Assembly (NCBI GenBank): GCA_009760885.1
Contig: CM019717.1
Location: forward strand, 53,026,530-53,090,529
Source of the DNA: Achatina immaculata
Taxonomy: Eukaryota; Mollusca; Gastropoda; Stylommatophora; Achatinidae
DNA: 64,000 bases
Direction: 5' to 3'
Shown here: in pieces, positions 20,901-28,949 of the stretch
Position numbering within the stretch: the stretch's first letter is position 1
Layout of the letters: the number at the start of each line of letters is the position of its first letter
The notes under the pieces: model-generated
The model's input: only the letters and a program-made list of their open reading frames with translations
The model's database searches: none
Told to the model about the DNA's origin: nothing
Translations under genes and position numbers: made by a program

Positions 20901-23095
20901 GAAGGTTAATTTAATGCAAAAAACAAAAAAATAATTATATCAAGAACAACGCAACAACAATATTCACAGCGTGCAAACCTGAGTACAACTGATGCCGTTC
21001 GCGAGCTGAGGCATTATTCACTGGTTGAGTCCAAATTTGTTCGTAAATTGTGTTCATGGGCCGATTTGTTCTTGACTAGAGGCATTCGTAACCCGAGGTA
21101 CCGCTGTATAGTTTGCTCATTCATTCATGTGTGATAGCTTGGTTTCATTCATTAGATGGAGTATTTTTATGCCCAATCTTATCTACACAACCAGACACAT
21201 ACACAAAGCTTCTTTTAAAAGTAACTTAACCTGTTGCTTAATTTTAACCCATTGCTTCATTTAACCCATTGCTTCTGTTTGACATCTCAGGAACTGGTGC
21301 TGCTGGTCATGAGGACAAATCTCAGCTGTACAAACTGAACAGTGATTATTCTGTCCCACCACCAAGATCTAAACTTCACAGAGATGAGCCAACCTCCACA
21401 GCTTTGTGAGTTTTTTTTCCTGTAATTCTTGTAATAGTCTTCAGACTTTTCAGATTTGAAAGTTCTTTTGTTTTTTGTTTTTTTTTTGAAGTGGCTGATA
21501 TAAAATATGTGCTTGAAAAGATCATTATACACACATGAAGGTTCACAAATACTGTCTGGTGAACTGTTTCCAACTGTAGTAAGAGACAGAATCATAATCA
21601 CTGCAGGCCAGACAAAGTTGTGAGTTCTGGGATCTGCTCTTTGTTGTATCATTATTGTACCAGCAGCTGATGACCCTATCTGTAGGTATATTTACAGATC
21701 CTCAACCCTTAAAATAATGGTTGTACCTTATACACCTCATTGTGGAGTTCTTGATAACAAGCAGCTGATGCCTTTACCATACAGAGTGCATACTGGCTGC
21801 CCCAGCCAAACAAAGAAGTATCCTCCTACGCAGCTGCCCCAGCCAAACAAAGAAGTATCCTTTGACACAGCTGCCCCAGCTAAACAAAGAAGTATCCTTT
21901 GACACAGCTGCTCCAGCCAAACAAAGAAGTATCCTCTTACATAGCTGCCCCAGCCAAACAAAGAAGTATCCTCTTACATAGCTGCCCCAGCCAAACAAAG
22001 AAGTATCCTCTTACATAGCTGCCCCAGCCAAACAAAGAAGTATCTTCTTACATAGCTGCCCCAGCCAAACAAAGAAGTATCCTTTGACATAGCTGCCCCA
22101 GCCAAACAAAGAAGTATCCTCTTACATAGCTGCCCCAGCCAAACAAAGAAGTATCCTTTGACACAGCTGCCCCAGCCAAACAGAGAAGTATCCTCCTTCA
22201 CATTTAAGGAGTGTCAGCAAGACACCATCACAGAAAAATGACTAACCCAGAGAGCATTAAGACATGCTGGGCATGCCCAGTACAAATACATGCTACAGAT
22301 CAGTGCCAGATGCTAAACTGTACAATCTAAACAGACAGAATCAGTTGTTATCAGGCTCCAGACAAACCATAGAAATTTAAACAAAATCAAGAACAACCAC
22401 CGTCCAAAATTCATAATTGACATTATGAGGAGGAAGCAAGTGAACATTTTCTGCTTAAATTGCCCCAGGCTGTATGAACTGCAGATAAATCTACTCCCAA
22501 GATACCCTACACTTCCACAGTCCATATGCTCCAGAACTGAATAGCTTCAAAAGACAGTCATGTTCTTCACTGTTTCATCAGCGGTCAAGAATTTGTAGCC
22601 TGTAGCCACAGGGAGATTGACCACCATCTCATATACTTTACATTTTACTCTCTGCCCTTCCACCTAAAGCAGAGATCTCATGTCAGCATGTTGCATTTCA
22701 TATATATTGGTTTATATTTTTCTGTGATGGAAGAACTTTGAGAATTACTTGAAGACATGAGAAGTGTGGAGAATGTAACTTACTGCCCCTTACTACACTA
22801 AACAGATATTTATGGTGAAATATTTTGTGAAATTTTTTTGTTGTTGTTCTCACTGTGTGATGATTTCTTCCTGCCCAGAGTGCCTCCTCCAAGACGTGAA
22901 GGTCTGCGAGAGAATCAGGATGTCAACAAAGAGAATGACCAACAAATCTCAAGCATTAATGAAGCTCATGTCACTACCCTCGTTGCTATGGGCTACGGCA
23001 GGCTGCAGGTGGTAGATGCTCTCAGGGTGGCCAGGAATAATATAAAAATGGCAGAGGAGATTCTAGAAACATTTGTGAAGCAGCAGATTGGGTGA
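5794..23095 (+). CDS. CBL: CBL-type E3 ubiquitin-protein ligase, C-terminal part (10 exons, 5'-truncated by window)
   Basis: CBL proteins bind phosphorylated receptor tyrosine kinases through the TKB domain and ubiquitinate them through a RING finger, acting in the cytosol and on endosomes. Joined exons: 5794-5931, 9447-9534, 10250-10381, 11965-12102, 13187-13234, 15188-15327, 16564-16667, 19271-19396, 21291-21405, 22879-23095. Total 1246 nt: one base completes a Ser codon from the upstream exon, then 415 codons including TGA, with no frame break. Order: SH2-like end of TKB, tyrosine linker, RING, proline-rich tail with YxxP motifs, UBA. Every junction is GT-AG. The proline-rich tail looks much shorter than in vertebrate CBL. 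A UBA end makes this a long-form CBL. The 4H, EF-hand and early SH2 parts lie upstream of position 1. CBL versus CBLB cannot be decided; invertebrates usually have one copy. Confidence 0.95.
5975..6060 (+). repeat. Dispersed repeat F piece (GCCGAAATATTGGAT motif)
   Basis: It contains TTTAGCCGAAATATTGGAT preceded by TGTCTGAGAAGAACACA, and followed by TTGT/TTTTATTT-type sequence. The same block occurs at 51480-51540 and, diverged, at 51955-52010. The CTGA...GCCGAAA layout recalls the terminal sequences of Penelope-like elements, which carry hammerhead-ribozyme cores, but the core here is not intact. The assignment is inference. Confidence 0.45.
6560..7680 (-). pseudogene. Mariner-type transposase relic (catalytically dead)
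   Basis: Minus-strand pieces in order, with frameshifts and stops: near 7560-7500 an N-terminal helix-turn-helix region with RPGRSS-like text in a shifted frame; near 7440-7400 [13 protein letters not shown]; near 7195 YDIETKMQS (compare YDPETK); then [12 protein letters not shown] at about 6960-6925 and [17 protein letters not shown] at about 6890-6840. This is the mariner D,D34D core. Counting from the first N of HQNN to the E of PPEFF gives exactly 34 intervening residues, so both catalytic Asp are replaced (N and E). No clear terminal inverted repeats were found. Confidence 0.85.
7683..8310 (-). mobile_element. RTE-like LINE fragment, C-terminal RT region and 3' end
   Basis: The + strand text runs from CATCCTTCTCGTGCCGCGAAC (complement of the element 3' end) to about 8310. 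The minus-strand translation gives pieces matching the copy at 12395-12880: [17 protein letters not shown], [14 protein letters not shown], [14 protein letters not shown], and at the far end an [17 protein letters not shown] piece. Same family as 12395, 37690 and 39823. Several in-frame stops are present. Confidence 0.8.
9447..9534 (+). CDS. CBL: CBL exon: end of TKB domain
   Basis: Acceptor TATCAAATCCAG, donor GTAATG. With the split codon it reads [19 protein letters not shown], ending DHIQVTQ. This is the last strand of the SH2-like fold and the start of the linker helix (FLxPDGRNxNPDL is conserved in CBL). The segment between PDL and DHI is variable in the family. Confidence 0.93.
9845..10120 (+). 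repeat. Dispersed repeat B (SINE-like), copy 1
   Basis: Shares an ordered set of phrases with 41605-41870 (+) and, on the minus strand, 28950-29275 and 34480-34745: GTTGAAGCATAGCAT, a TATTTTT segment, CTTCTTTAGCAGACTCCACC, CACCATGGGAACAG, and a GAGACAAGGTAGTGGTTGGC-like phrase. Here a poly-A run (9943-9957) interrupts it. No coding content. It lies in the intron before the RING exons. Confidence 0.65.
10250..10381 (+). CDS. CBL: CBL exon: linker tyrosines and first half of RING finger
   Basis: 44 codons between acceptor TTTCAACAG and donor [25 protein letters not shown] carries both conserved linker tyrosines (counterparts of human Y368 and Y371, the latter phosphorylated to open the ligase), followed by zinc ligands [12 protein letters not shown] and TPC. 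The Trp in LTQWQ is the counterpart of the Trp that contacts the E2 in human CBL (established knowledge). An active RING is predicted. Confidence 0.96.
10382..11964 (+). other. CBL: CBL intron between the two RING exons
   Basis: A phase-0 intron. Apart from a LINE 3'-end piece at 11340-11535, only AT-rich DNA was seen, including three near-repeats of GGTTGATGTTCATT at 10660-10735 and a poly-T run at 10795-10812. Confidence 0.8.
11340..11535 (+). mobile_element. LINE 3'-end fragment with (AATG)n tail
   Basis: The + strand reads [19 protein letters not shown], then [20 protein letters not shown], ending GHANE and ATGAATGAATGAA. This is an RTE-like LINE C-terminus and tail. The minus-strand piece at 28510-28925 is another copy that reaches further into the RT C-terminal domain. 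Confidence 0.75.
11965..12102 (+). CDS. CBL: CBL exon: second half of RING finger
   Basis: 46 codons between acceptor GATGTTTCAG and donor [26 protein letters not shown] supplies the last zinc ligands (CPWC), so the full RING is C3HC4. Vertebrate CBL has Phe where this has Trp between the last two Cys. The conserved VDPFD follows, and the exon ends in an acidic DDEEE run that starts the low-complexity tail. Confidence 0.96.
12123..12350 (+). repeat. About 60-bp tandem repeat, about 4 copies
   Basis: The unit contains GAGCTACCAGAGAAAGTAAA followed by ATAGAGATTGTGAAGAGGG and a GTTTTGTTGTTTCT spacer. It starts about 20 bp after the donor of the RING exon. The copies differ by a few substitutions. 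Confidence 0.85.
12395..12880 (+). mobile_element. RTE-like LINE, 5'-truncated, nearly intact 3' end
   Basis: The + strand reads [60 protein letters not shown], then after a stop [12 protein letters not shown] and [20 protein letters not shown]. This is the region after the RT domain. The 3' tail is (ATAAG)n at 12858-12875. It is one of the younger-looking copies of the family (others at 7683, 37690, 39823). Confidence 0.85.
13187..13234 (+). CDS. CBL: CBL exon: short 16-codon linker exon
   Basis: Acceptor TTCTTCTCACAG, donor GTGAGT. It encodes [16 protein letters not shown] in phase 0 at both ends, so it could be skipped without changing frame. No domain. It was chosen because it keeps the frame from EEE to TRDG and has strong splice sites. 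Confidence 0.8.
13321..13560 (+). mobile_element. SINE family A copy
   Basis: It contains AGCAGTTAGTGCATTCATCTC (A-box side), GGTGGTTCAGATCC (B-box side), and GGGGAAGGAAAGGCAGCTAG followed by ATACTGATCTCATCAC, the same order as in the copies at 4465, 38725 and 63401. Only one copy of the CTGA-CCACATCAC segment is present, so there is no minisatellite expansion here. Confidence 0.7.
14076..14763. mobile_element. piggyBac-type MITE with TTAA target duplication
   Basis: The left end is TTAA (14072-14075) followed by CTCTTTCCGTGCGG. The right end is CGCACAGAAAGAG followed by TTAA (14764-14767). The terminal inverted repeats pair over about 13 bases with one mismatch. The right side also holds two subterminal blocks, each with a TCGAATTTTCGA or TCGAAAATTCGA palindrome next to CCATACG. 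688 bp, no transposase frame seen. A TTAA duplication and CTCTTT-type ends are typical of piggyBac-like elements. Confidence 0.8.
15188..15327 (+). CDS. CBL: CBL exon: proline-rich SH3-binding segment
   Basis: Acceptor TTTTTATTGATAG, donor GTATGT. It encodes [18 protein letters not shown] and then [15 protein letters not shown], ending SPKPPR. PPVPPR fits the PxxxPR consensus known to bind CIN85/CD2AP SH3 domains, and PKPPRRQLPP across the next junction is a further SH3-type site (inference from motif). Ends in phase 2. Confidence 0.9.
15780..15880 (+). repeat. Two-copy direct repeat of about 47 bp
   Basis: AATGTATGGTAATCT followed by GGTCAGCA..CCAGAGCTGAC.AGGACCC occurs twice in a row. The GGTCAGCT-type phrases resemble the complement of dispersed repeat B, so this may be a decayed copy of that family. 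Confidence 0.6.
16045..16495 (+). repeat. 43-bp minisatellite, about 10 copies
   Basis: The unit contains ACAACTTAGAATTTTGTGTC followed by ATAGGGGAGGCTACAGACAT. Variants alternate ATATGACAAC and ATAAGACGAC. The array ends about 70 bp before the next CBL exon, close to where a branch point would lie. Confidence 0.93.
16564..16667 (+). CDS. CBL: CBL exon: proline-rich segment 2
   Basis: Acceptor TATTCTTGTAG, donor GTAGGT. With the split Arg codon it encodes [20 protein letters not shown], ending LQTSSSTS plus one base. LPPTPP is an SH3-type core. Phase is 2 in, 1 out. No folded domain. Confidence 0.9.
16725..17777 (+). mobile_element. Internally deleted piggyBac-like element with transposase N-terminal remnant
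   Basis: The left end is TTAA (16721-16724) followed by CTCTTTGTACCC. The right end is ATACAAAGAG followed by TTAC (17778-17781), giving inverted ends of about 10 bases and a nearly intact TTAA duplication. At 16970 a frame starts [20 protein letters not shown], and a shifted frame gives [11 protein letters not shown]: an acidic N-terminus as in piggyBac transposases. The catalytic domain is missing. Confidence 0.65.
17836..18180 (+). repeat. 31-bp minisatellite, about 11 copies
   Basis: The unit is GATAATATTGATTGTGAGAA plus TTGATGAGTCT, with TTGG/TCGA variants at the ATTGA position. A 31-bp unit cycles through all frames, and the minus strand happens to lack stops for about 135 codons ([16 protein letters not shown] text); this is not a gene. 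Confidence 0.93.
18800..18985 (+). repeat. 30-bp minisatellite, about 6 copies
   Basis: The unit is TGTGGACAGCTGAATAAGTG plus TGGAACATTA. It lies in the same CBL intron as the 31-bp array. Confidence 0.92.
19271..19396 (+). CDS. CBL: CBL exon: tyrosine-motif segment (YxxP)
   Basis: Acceptor TATGTTTTCCAG, donor GTAGGT. It encodes [20 protein letters not shown] and, after a Ser-rich stretch, [18 protein letters not shown] fits the YxxP consensus bound by CRK-family SH2 domains when phosphorylated; vertebrate CBL carries comparable YMTP and YDVP sites (established). YAEL is a YxxL-type motif. Confidence 0.9.
19740..20335 (+). mobile_element. LINE fragment, RT C-terminal domain, 3' end
   Basis: The + strand frame from 19745 reads [40 protein letters not shown] and [20 protein letters not shown]. 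This is the conserved thumb/C-terminal part of a non-LTR RT. Near 20278 [16 protein letters not shown] in another frame is the usual C-terminal end. A related minus-strand copy lies at 57590-58010. About 170 codons stay open, so it is younger than many copies here. Confidence 0.85.
20483..21106 (-). mobile_element. pogo/Tigger-like MITE with TA target duplication
   Basis: The left end is TA then CAGTGGTACCTCGGGTCAC. The right end is GTAACCCGAGGTACCGCTG then TA. The inverted ends pair over about 20 bases with few mismatches. Inside, on the minus strand from 20897, a frame starts [17 protein letters not shown], which resembles the basic start of pogo/Tigger transposases and then loses similarity. 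624 bp: an internally deleted, non-autonomous copy. Confidence 0.8.
21291..21405 (+). CDS. CBL: CBL exon: second YxxP motif segment
   Basis: Acceptor TTTGACATCTCAG, donor GTGAGT. It encodes [20 protein letters not shown], then [22 protein letters not shown] is a second potential CRK SH2 site and PPPRSK adds an SH3-type core. The exon ends with two bases of a Leu codon. Confidence 0.9.
21800..22200 (+). repeat. 37-bp minisatellite, about 11 copies
   Basis: The unit is TGCCCCAGCCAAACAAAGAA plus GTATCCTCTTACATAGC, with TTTGACACAGC variants. Minus-strand frames of [19 protein letters not shown] type are artefacts of the array. It lies in the last CBL intron. Confidence 0.93.
22201..22878 (+). 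other. CBL: End of last CBL intron, nothing recognised
   Basis: No repeat family or exon was identified here. The acceptor TTCTTCCTGCCCAG at its end is strong. Confidence 0.6.
22879..23095 (+). CDS. CBL: CBL terminal exon: UBA domain and stop
   Basis: With the split codon it encodes [14 protein letters not shown], then [20 protein letters not shown] and [20 protein letters not shown], ending KQQIG and TGA. The last 40 or so residues are a UBA domain: the MGY loop and the NN-x(2)-MA-x(2)-IL helix are as in CBL/CBLB. UBA binds ubiquitin or dimerises (family knowledge). Most of the preceding coding is disordered and Pro-rich. Confidence 0.95.
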
Positions 23096-24049
23096 ATGTG
23101 CTCCATGTAACTACAGCGATTTAAAAAAAAAAAGCAAAACAAAAACATAATTTACAATATTTTGTTTGTGTGAAAGATTGGATGTCAATTTTTTATAGGA
23201 AAATTGTTGTTTGGATTGTGTGTTTTGTTTTCTGACTTTTTTTTTTATTTAACTACCTGAGCTGCTCAAAACATTCTTTTGTTTTGGTGTGATAACAGCA
23301 TCACATTTTCTTACATTTACCTGTTTGTTAACATAGAGATAGTTTCAGTTTTTCTTGCATTTGGCTAGTTACAAGCAGGTCTCTTCAACTTATCTCTTCA
23401 CATGTGACACATGACTGATTATAAAGTAGACAGGGCATAACTCGTCAAAAATAATGGGAGAAGAAATGAAAATATTATTTCTTCCCCCAGTTGATTACTT
23501 TTCTGAATTTAATTTTACTCTCTCACAAGAACAACATTGACAATCTCTGAGTGTATCTGCTTGATGGAAGTGCATGCCACTGATTATTACTGTTACTAGT
23601 TCAGTGATATGGTTTTGACTGCTGCTCACTACATCTAACACTTTGTTATAAACTGAAGCCTGGCCATGTACATGCAGCACAACCCTTTTGCACTAAACTC
23701 ACTGATGTAATAGAGGCAGCAAACTGCCAGGCAAACTTTGTGCTTAGTGTATGGTTACTATATGTTAATATATGGTTACTGTATGTTAATATATAGTTGT
23801 TAACAAACTTAGGATTTTATATTATTTTGGAGCATGTGCTAAATGTTGTCATACGCAGGGTAGAAACCACCTGGCAAACATGCAGACTGCCTAATGGTAG
23901 GTCAGTTATATTTTGGCATATAGTAGATATTAAAAAAATGCCCATACGGTTGCAATAAGGAGTTCTCAGTAAGTTTCTTTGACCTGTGAAAGCCCTACAT
24001 TTTATCCTCTCGCGATAGTTTTGTTAATATATAAACTGTCAGAGATGTC

Positions 24050-25500
24050 TTCCTCCTCTTCTTCTTCTTCTTCGTTTTTCACTTCTACCACCAAGACTGC
24101 CCTATGATTCTACTGATGTTGTGCCTGTGGTCCTCGTTAAGTCCCGTGGTCCCCGAAAGGATCATACGAGATCCCCGAGAGGACCACAATAGGTTCAGAG
24201 TATCGCAGGGCTTGAGCCTGTATTCTTGGTGGGTATCAGAAGCGGGATTGCATGACACCGTGGTTTTGCATTGCACCAGTTTAGTCAAGAGTTGGACTTT
24301 CTCACCGAAAGACCTTGACGTGTTTTGAGATACCAATGTATCACTGCCAGGTGAGAGGTGGTTGCCCATCCAGTCCAGTGTTGGACTTTCTCACTGGAAA
24401 ACCTCAGCGTGAGTAGGATACACATACATCCCCGCCGGGTGAGAGGTGATCGCCTATCTAGACTGCCCTGGTCCAGTATCTCCGACTTCACCATTTTGTG
24501 ATCGTGGCCGCTACCCTTCCTAGTTGTGACTAGAATGGAGCTTTTGTCCAGGAGGACGAATCCTCACCACTAGTGACTTCTACCCCTGGATTGAGCCGGT
24601 TTAGGCATATTATCCCAGTATGGGCATGTTTGGGACGTGACTGATGTCTAGAGTAGAGGTACCGTGACATGCGTAGCCTTCAAGTTTCACCCCTGGTGTG
24701 AGCCGGTTTTGGCATATTTCACCAGTATGAGCGTATATCAGGCGTGACTGACCTCTAGAGCGGAGGTGGCGTGACATGCCTAGCCATCAAGTTTCACCCC
24801 AGTGTGTACCGGTTTAGGCATATTTCACCAGTGTAGGTGTATTTCAGGCATGGCTGGCCTCTAGAGCAGAGGCGCCGTGGTATGTGTAGGTCTCACAGCG
24901 ATACTACTGGACATACCAATTAAACTTCACTTATCCGTTTCTTCACCTTTTCACATCGGCACTGCACAGCAACCTTTACTTCTTTTCACAGTTCATTCCT
25001 TGACCGGGAGGAGTTTCACTCCCCACACGGCATCCGAATAGTCTCGCCAGCAGTGTCTTAACTTCTGGGTTAAGCCTGGTCAGGCATATCACCCGATATG
25101 AATGCACTTAGGACGTGGCCAACCTCAAGTCCAGAGGTGCCGCGATTTGACTGTTTTCTTAGCTTTATCCATTTCTACCACTTTTTCCACAGTGGTGCCG
25201 CGTAGCAACCCCATTTGCACCTTTCTTCATTGGCTGGGAGGAGCACCGCTCCACGCACGGCAGCTGAAGAATCTCACCAACAGCAGTAGATGAGCTACCA
25301 AACGTGCCTCTCATCTACCCTAAGTGTCTGGTTTTCAGGCGCCAGATATTCGCCTTCGCCCCTTCTCCTCTCAGTTTAAACAGTTCTTCCACGAGAAGAC
25401 CAGGAGCTGGACTTGACTGCCAGAGGCTATTTGAGACGCATGCCGTTTGAGCGGAAAGCGAATTCTCCACACCACCTCCGGCAATAACAGTCCTTAGAAC
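24050..25500 (-). mobile_element. Complex dispersed repeat C with internal tandem units
   Basis: GC-richer than its surroundings and bounded on the left by (CTT)n. The first 250 bp recur at 48216-48450. Internally, a GAGCCGGTTT/GGCATATT.CACCAGTAT module of about 130 bp is repeated three times (about 24585-24900) with a weaker fourth copy near 25065-25145. A GACTTTCTCAC..GAAA module occurs twice (24290-24470). Read on the minus strand the (GAA)n would be a 3' tail, suggesting a retroposon. No coding domain was recognised and the family is unknown to me. Confidence 0.6.
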
Positions 25501-26846
25501 CTGTCAGTGATGTAACTATCATCATTTTGTTTTTGATTTTGTTTATTTGGGTTTTTTTTTTTTTTTTTGTATTTAAAAGATTTGAGTTTTGGTTCAGTTT
25601 ATCCGTAGGAAAATGTGTGTGGCTTATAGTGCTTTGATAAAATAGATGCAGTGGTGAAGGTTGGATTTTTTTTAGATAAAAATTATGGAAATGAGGTTAA
25701 GAATTCTTGGAAAGAAATTGGGGAAAATTTATTAGTTTTCAAGCTGTAGAAAAGTTGTGCTCAGGGGAATACAGATATTTTTGCCAGCAAAGCTACAATA
25801 CCTAAGCTGTCATGTCAGTGATGGAGTTGCTCTTTCGTTCAGCTTTCTGAGCTGTTGTGGCTCATTGCTGTGGTGGTGGAGATGTGCTGAGTTTGTTTAG
25901 CTATAGATAGTAAACGTAGGCTTGTGCCTGCCGGTTTGTCTCATGCTTTGTCCGCTAGCAGAAGAAAAAAAGTAGCAGCCAGCGTGAAGCGTGTCCAGAT
26001 TTTTTTTTCTCGTCATTTGAATGTTTCATATTTGCCATGTTGTGTTTCATGCTAGCCAAAGACTTGCTTTTGTTCACAGAGCATGACTTACATTATTTAA
26101 TAATGTTTGTTGCCTTGTTTTCTTTTTTTTTTTTTTTAACAGTATAATTTTATGTACAGTTGATTCCTTGCTTGATGTTGTCTTACTGTGTACATGCATA
26201 TTTGCTCCTTGAGGCTGTGCTGATTGTTGCATTTGTTGTGCCAAGATGTATTACCTAAGCATGAGAACTGAGGATGAGTATTTATAATTTCATATTTTCT
26301 TACATTGTGTACATGATGGATGACCAGTTATAAGGTAAACGAGTTGAGCTCATCAAAAATGATGGGAGAAAAAATAAAAAATACGATTTTTTTTTTTTTT
26401 TAAAATGTATGTATAATTTTGTTGTTGTTGCAAGTGTTGTTTTAGTTCAGGCCTTGGATTTGTTTCATTGAAGCAACAGATTACAAGTATTTTGACCCAT
26501 TGTTTGAGTTGGTTTGCATGAAAGCGTAAGTAGTTGATTCAGTTAACGTTTTTTTAGTAGTTGGCACTTCCATGCTGATGACTTTAACAGGAGCAAATTA
26601 AACAACAGCTGAATCGAACAGTGCTTCAGTAATTTTAAATGTGTTTTAGACATTTAAAAAGCTGTTTAGTGCTGGATTTAACTGTTTGAAAGCATATATA
26701 ATTACTGTATTCCCTAGTGCTGGACATGCATACAAAGAATTGCAACCTTAGAGCTTGCTGTAAAGTTGAATGTAGTGCATCGCATTGTGGATGCTTTTAT
26801 TTTTGTTTTTGCTGTATTACAAATGTTGTATAGAGAGTCTTCCTTG

Positions 26847-26876
26847 AATAAAGCTAGTCATGGACAGCACAATAAA
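26847..26876 (+). promoter_or_regulatory. CBL: Two AATAAA polyadenylation hexamers
   Basis: AATAAA at 26847-26852 and 26871-26876, the second 24 bp after the first, followed by T-rich sequence. These are candidate polyadenylation signals for the CBL transcript, about 3.75 kb after its stop. Earlier weaker signals are possible. Confidence 0.4.
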
Positions 26877-26889
26877 TTATTTCCCATTC

Positions 26890-27689
26890 ACCAGATGTTG
26901 CTTTGTTTGAAAAGATAGTCTTCAACAATGCGTTGAGAAACATTGTTCTTTCTCTTTCTTCCTGCCGTTGATGGGCCAGCGTGTATGTGAATATTTTTTT
27001 TTTTTAAATTTTTGTCATGCACTGACTGCCATGTGTAAAGAATTCTCTGGCACATCTCATTTCCACAAGCAAATATTCCCCCTTGTTCGGGTCTAAGTTT
27101 TCCTGGCATGTGTCAGTTACACAGTGCATGGTCAGCAACAGTATGCTGGATCGCATTTGCCTTGATAAGCCAGTTCACAGTTGCCGTGCTACTCTTGAAC
27201 TCTTGTGGTGAACATCCTGTATAGCTGTCATCCAGTCTTTAATACTTCAGATCGTGATGCATGTTCACTTTTTCCCCACACACCCACAAATAAAAAAACT
27301 TGCTGCAGAATCCGTTTTATTTATAGTTTCAATGACTAATTTTGTTTTGTTACATTTTTTTTTTCACTTTTTTTTGTTGTTTTATGATTTTTATATGAAA
27401 TGTAAGTAGTAACCTATAAAATACGAACTGATAACTAACAAACGTGAATGAATTATTATTCTTCCAGTAAGTAATTAATTTTTTTTTTCTAAATGAGACA
27501 CATGTCTAATAAATACTTGATATATGATATGCAAAGGTTAAATCTCTTGTGGCAGTGTGCAAGAATCAGTCCTATGTTTATGAGTGTCAGGTGTTGCTGC
27601 AGCTCCAGACAGTTTCATTAACATTGAAATGCCAGTCTGCGATGTTTTTGTTCTGTAAGCTAATTTTGGGTGTTAATGTTAAGAGCATG
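26890..27689. other. Intergenic AT-rich spacer
   Basis: Nothing recognised. Several poly-T runs; no conserved open frame on either strand. Confidence 0.5.
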
Positions 27690-27778
27690 AATAGATTATA
27701 AATCCAAGAGCAGGACAACTGGAGAGCCTTTATCCATGGCCTATGCTCCCAAGGGAGCTTATGATGATGATGACTAGA
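27690..27778 (+). mobile_element. LINE 3'-end tail fragment
   Basis: QDNWRAFIHGLCSQGSL followed by (ATG)n-type GATGATGATGA. This is the usual C-terminal W-R...H-G-L-C...G motif and simple tail of a non-LTR element. Confidence 0.55.
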
Positions 27779-28509
27779 TTGTTGAGATTTTTGCTGACTT
27801 ATTGTGTCGTGTTATAGACTTGGCTGTATACATCATCAGGATCATATTTCATGATGCCGTGAAAGATGAATTAAGTGATATCAGCTTTTTTTTATGGAAG
27901 CCACCAAGGACAGTTTTGTTGAACAACATCTTCCATGGCTAACTTTATGAATATTACAACACAGAAAAGAAAAATTGTTGACAGAAAATATTTTTGGGAC
28001 TCCAGTGCAAAAAAGATAAAAATCATAACAGATTTGGACATGCTGATATAGTCAGATCTATCAGTATTCCTTGATAATCATAGAAGAAAAGAAGCAGCTA
28101 GGAAGAAAAAAAAAAAAGAAAACTGACATTATACAAGTAGCACATCATGGTCTAGCAGAAGAGCTTGCATAGATCACATTGTAGTATTGGCATTGGTTGT
28201 GGGTGCAGTGATATGTCACAGAAAGTTAGGAATGGGAGGTTTTACGTGTATTTACAGATGTAGGTTTGTCTACATTCAGCCTCAGCTCAGAAAAGCAGTT
28301 TGATATAAAAGTGAAGACAATGTTTAGTTTCCAGACAGTGTATTATATCCTCAACTAGGATGTGATTAAGTTCTCTTGGGTATAGTATCAATACACAGTT
28401 GCCTGGAAGACATTACAGACCACTGGTTGTATGATCTTTTTTTTTTATCATTAGATTCCCAGAGTTGATGCAAAATATATTTATTCTTACAAGATTATCA
28501 AGTTCTATA

Positions 28510-28925
28510 CCGTTCATTCATTCATTCATTTGCATGTCCCTTGTGGAACTTTGCCTCCCTAACAGCACTCCTGTAGGCCTCTCAGTTGTGAGCAAGATGG
28601 CCTGCTGCTGATGCATCCATTTGCAGATTATCAACAGTGTCTTGCAGCCATCTTCACCTTGATCTTCCCCTCTTTCTTTTTCCCATTATGTACCCTTCCA
28701 AGATGGTTTTCTCCAGATTATCATGATGTTTAATGTGTCCAAAATATTTAAGTTTTCTCTGTTTAATACTTTTTACTAGCCAGCCTTCTTCAATATTAAG
28801 TTCTTGTAGTATGGATATATTTGTTCTTTTTTGTGTCCATGATATTTAAAGGACTCTTCTGTAGCATTTACATTCAAAGGCATTTATGTATTTCTCAGCT
28901 GTTTTGTTAAGTGTCCAGGTTCTAT
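28510..28925 (-). mobile_element. LINE 3' fragment, C-terminal RT region
   Basis: Complement of the 11340 family. The + strand starts TTCATTCATTCATTTGCATG (tail) and runs through the complements of AHNREAY and QMDASAAGH to an LKYFGHIKHH-like region and beyond. Stops are present. Longer on the RT side than the copy at 11340. Confidence 0.75.
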
Positions 28926-28949
28926 ACCACTGGTTCAGAAATAACACTA

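Larger units (their letters stand above)
23096..26890 (+). other. CBL: Probable CBL 3'UTR and downstream sequence
   Basis: After TGA the DNA is AT-rich and non-coding until the AATAAA hexamers near 26850. The 24050-25500 part is a dispersed repeat with different composition. A motif near 23415-23475 (TTATAAAGTAGACA...TCAAAAATAATGGGAGAAGA) recurs diverged at 26325-26385, so the two sides of the insert share a duplicated segment. The transcript end is inferred only from the hexamers. Confidence 0.5.
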
